Source of the DNA: Pedobacter gandavensis
GTDB taxonomy: Bacteria; Bacteroidota; Bacteroidia; Sphingobacteriales; Sphingobacteriaceae
Length of the DNA: 64,000 nucleotides
Assembly: GCF_014172405.1 (NCBI RefSeq)
Contig: NZ_WNXC01000005.1
Location: forward strand, 62,001-126,000
Reading direction: 5' to 3'
In this document: piece after piece, positions 63,011-64,000 of the stretch
Layout of the letters: each line of letters starts with the position of its first letter
Position numbering within the stretch: the first letter of the stretch is position 1
The notes under the pieces: model-generated
Databases searched by the model: none
Told to the model about the DNA's origin: nothing
The model's input: the letters and a program-made list of their open reading frames with translations, nothing else
Position numbers and translations under genes: made by a program

Positions 63011-63125
63011 GCTAGAAACCGAACTCCTGATTAGATTGCCGGGGGCGATTCTGAGGCAGAAAAATTTCTTTAATATTATTTAGAATAATTATAAATAGTT
63101 TGTTTCTTTGTGAAAAAAGAAACAC

Positions 63126-63629
63126 ATGGATTTCAACCTCAAGACCTTATCTATACTCTCGATTTTCCTTTTTGCCGGACAAGCTGTTTTAGCGCAAACG
63201 GCAAAAACAGAGAAAAATCTGGATGCCAAATCTAAAACCACGTTTTACAGTCTGACCGATGGGAAAACAGTAAAAGAAGCTGAAAACTGGGATCTAGCCT
63301 TCAACACCACCACCATCAAGCTGAACAGTAAGCATAAAGTTGCCGGACAAATGTTAAGCAACACCAGCTTTGATAAAGTATCAAAGGCTCCCGAAAACGG
63401 ATACAAAGAAGACACTCAAAGCACAAGTGTAATCCCAACCGGATCAGGAAAAGGCTGGTACAACTATGACATGGCCAGTCATGCATTAACCCCAATTGAC
63501 GGAAAGATTATTCTAATTCGTACTGCGACAGGGAAACAGTATAAAATTCAGGTATTGAGCTATTACTTCGATGAGCAAGACTACAATGATACCGGTTTTT
63601 ACACCTTTAAATATGCCCTATTGAAATAA
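63126..63629 (+). CDS. HmuY-like secreted protein
   Basis: The 167-residue product has a signal peptide (ending AVLAQ). The rest matches the HmuY fold in order: TTFYSLTDGKTVKEAENWDLAF, TTTIKLNSKH, PTGSGKGWYNYDMASHALTPIDGKIILIRTATGKQYKIQVLSYY. HmuY of Porphyromonas binds haem through two His; here the corresponding residues are not clear, so this may be a haem binder or a relative with another ligand. No receptor gene lies beside it. Confidence 0.85.
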   Translation: MDFNLKTLSILSIFLFAGQAVLAQTAKTEKNLDAKSKTTFYSLTDGKTVKEAENWDLAFNTTTIKLNSKHKVAGQMLSNTSFDKVSKAPENGYKEDTQSTSVIPTGSGKGWYNYDMASHALTPIDGKIILIRTATGKQYKIQVLSYYFDEQDYNDTGFYTFKYALLK

Positions 63630-63771
63630 GTCTCCGTTCATTTTTAACGATTATTCAAACCATTTATAATTGCTGCAAACTCGCCCTTAGCTTTTGCTAA
63701 ACCCTTAACATAGATACAGAAATGACCGGAATGCTACATAAATATTATCCTGCGTACGGTTATTTCTTATG

Positions 63772-63779
63772 TATCTTTG
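63772..63779 (+). promoter_or_regulatory. Possible -7 element for the M16 peptidase gene
   Basis: TATCTTTG fits TAnnTTTG exactly and ends 7 bp before the ATG at 63787. No -33 TTG is seen at the usual distance. Confidence 0.35.
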
Positions 63780-63786
63780 TGCCCTG

Positions 63787-64000
63787 ATGGAATACAATGT
63801 TCACACTTTGCCAAATGGCATCCGATTACTTCATGTCCCTTCTCCCTCAACCATTTCCCATGCTTGCATTATTGTAAATAGTGGGTCAAGAGATGAGCAG
63901 GACGAAAAAGCAGGTTTGGCTCACTTTATTGAGCACTTAATCTTTAAGCGCACAGAAAAAAGAACGACAAACCAGATCCTAAACCGACTGGAAAGCGTGG
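63787..64000 (+). CDS. M16-family zinc peptidase (insulinase-like), cut by window edge
   Basis: The 71 residues visible start MEYNVHTLPNGIRLLHVPSPST and contain the inverted zinc motif HFIEHL (HxxEH) in KAGLAHFIEHLIFKRTEKRT, plus the family phrase VNSGSRDEQDEKAGLAHF. M16 peptidases cut small peptides and often act as pairs. No signal peptide is visible, so it may be cytoplasmic. The rest lies outside the window. Confidence 0.92.
   Translation, partial: MEYNVHTLPNGIRLLHVPSPSTISHACIIVNSGSRDEQDEKAGLAHFIEHLIFKRTEKRTTNQILNRLESV

Overview
The window looks like chromosomal DNA from a member of the Bacteroidota, most likely a Pedobacter-like Sphingobacteriaceae. The evidence is a SusC/RagA-type TonB-dependent receptor, the gliding-motility lipoprotein GldH, a DUF6266 protein, lipoproteins with a Ser/Ala/Gly-Cys lipobox, many signal peptides ending in Ala-Gln, and -7 promoter elements of the Bacteroidota type TAnnTTTG. 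No rRNA, tRNA, CRISPR array, insertion sequence or integrase was recognised.

Layout. Positions 1-5182 hold a partial SusC-like receptor and a secreted M14 carboxypeptidase, both on the minus strand. Positions 5271-7811 hold murF and a DUF6266 orphan. Positions 7825-11076 are a minus-strand cluster holB - ricT (PSP1) - gldH. Positions 11127-17498 run on the plus strand: ruvX, an O-methyltransferase, a tandem pair of glucosaminidase/LysM proteins, a CarboxypepD_reg-like protein, a small HExxH membrane protein, a DUF3078 protein and ffh. A YifB-type ATPase follows to 19188. Positions 19326-22137 are a minus-strand envelope operon (Tyr/Gly-rich secreted protein, LpoB-like lipoprotein, COG3014-like lipoprotein, acidic small protein). 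A TlpA-like thioredoxin and an S9 oligopeptidase diverge at about 22.9 kb.

Positions 25239-53006 are the outstanding part: one minus-strand unit led by a 25.3-kb gene for an 8,443-residue secreted protein, followed after 5 bp by two smaller secreted proteins with phage-tail-fibre-like sequence, the last ending in an S74 intramolecular chaperone domain. The giant protein reads as a signal peptide, 12 modules of right-handed beta-helix (choice-of-anchor-Q type) each followed by a putative Ig (He_PIG) domain, 15 divergent bacterial Ig-like (Big_4-type) repeats, an MBG-like region, one Listeria-Bacteroides repeat and a terminal Fn3-like domain. It has its own well-formed promoter and is insulated upstream by a perfect hairpin terminator. 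It is probably a very long surface or extracellular filament, but its route across the outer membrane is not apparent from its C-terminus.

Positions 53472-64000 return to ordinary content: a secreted M3 peptidase, an ECF sigma factor with a membrane/beta-barrel partner, a DUF4397 lipoprotein, htpG with an inverted repeat of CIRCE-like geometry in its leader, a DUF2157 membrane protein pair, a HmuY-like protein and the start of an M16 peptidase.

The common thread is the cell envelope: peptidoglycan synthesis and remodelling (murF, glucosaminidases, LpoB), peptidases (M14, S9, M3, M16), outer-membrane uptake and adhesion, and surface-stress signalling. All function calls come from reading the translated sequence; no searches were run.
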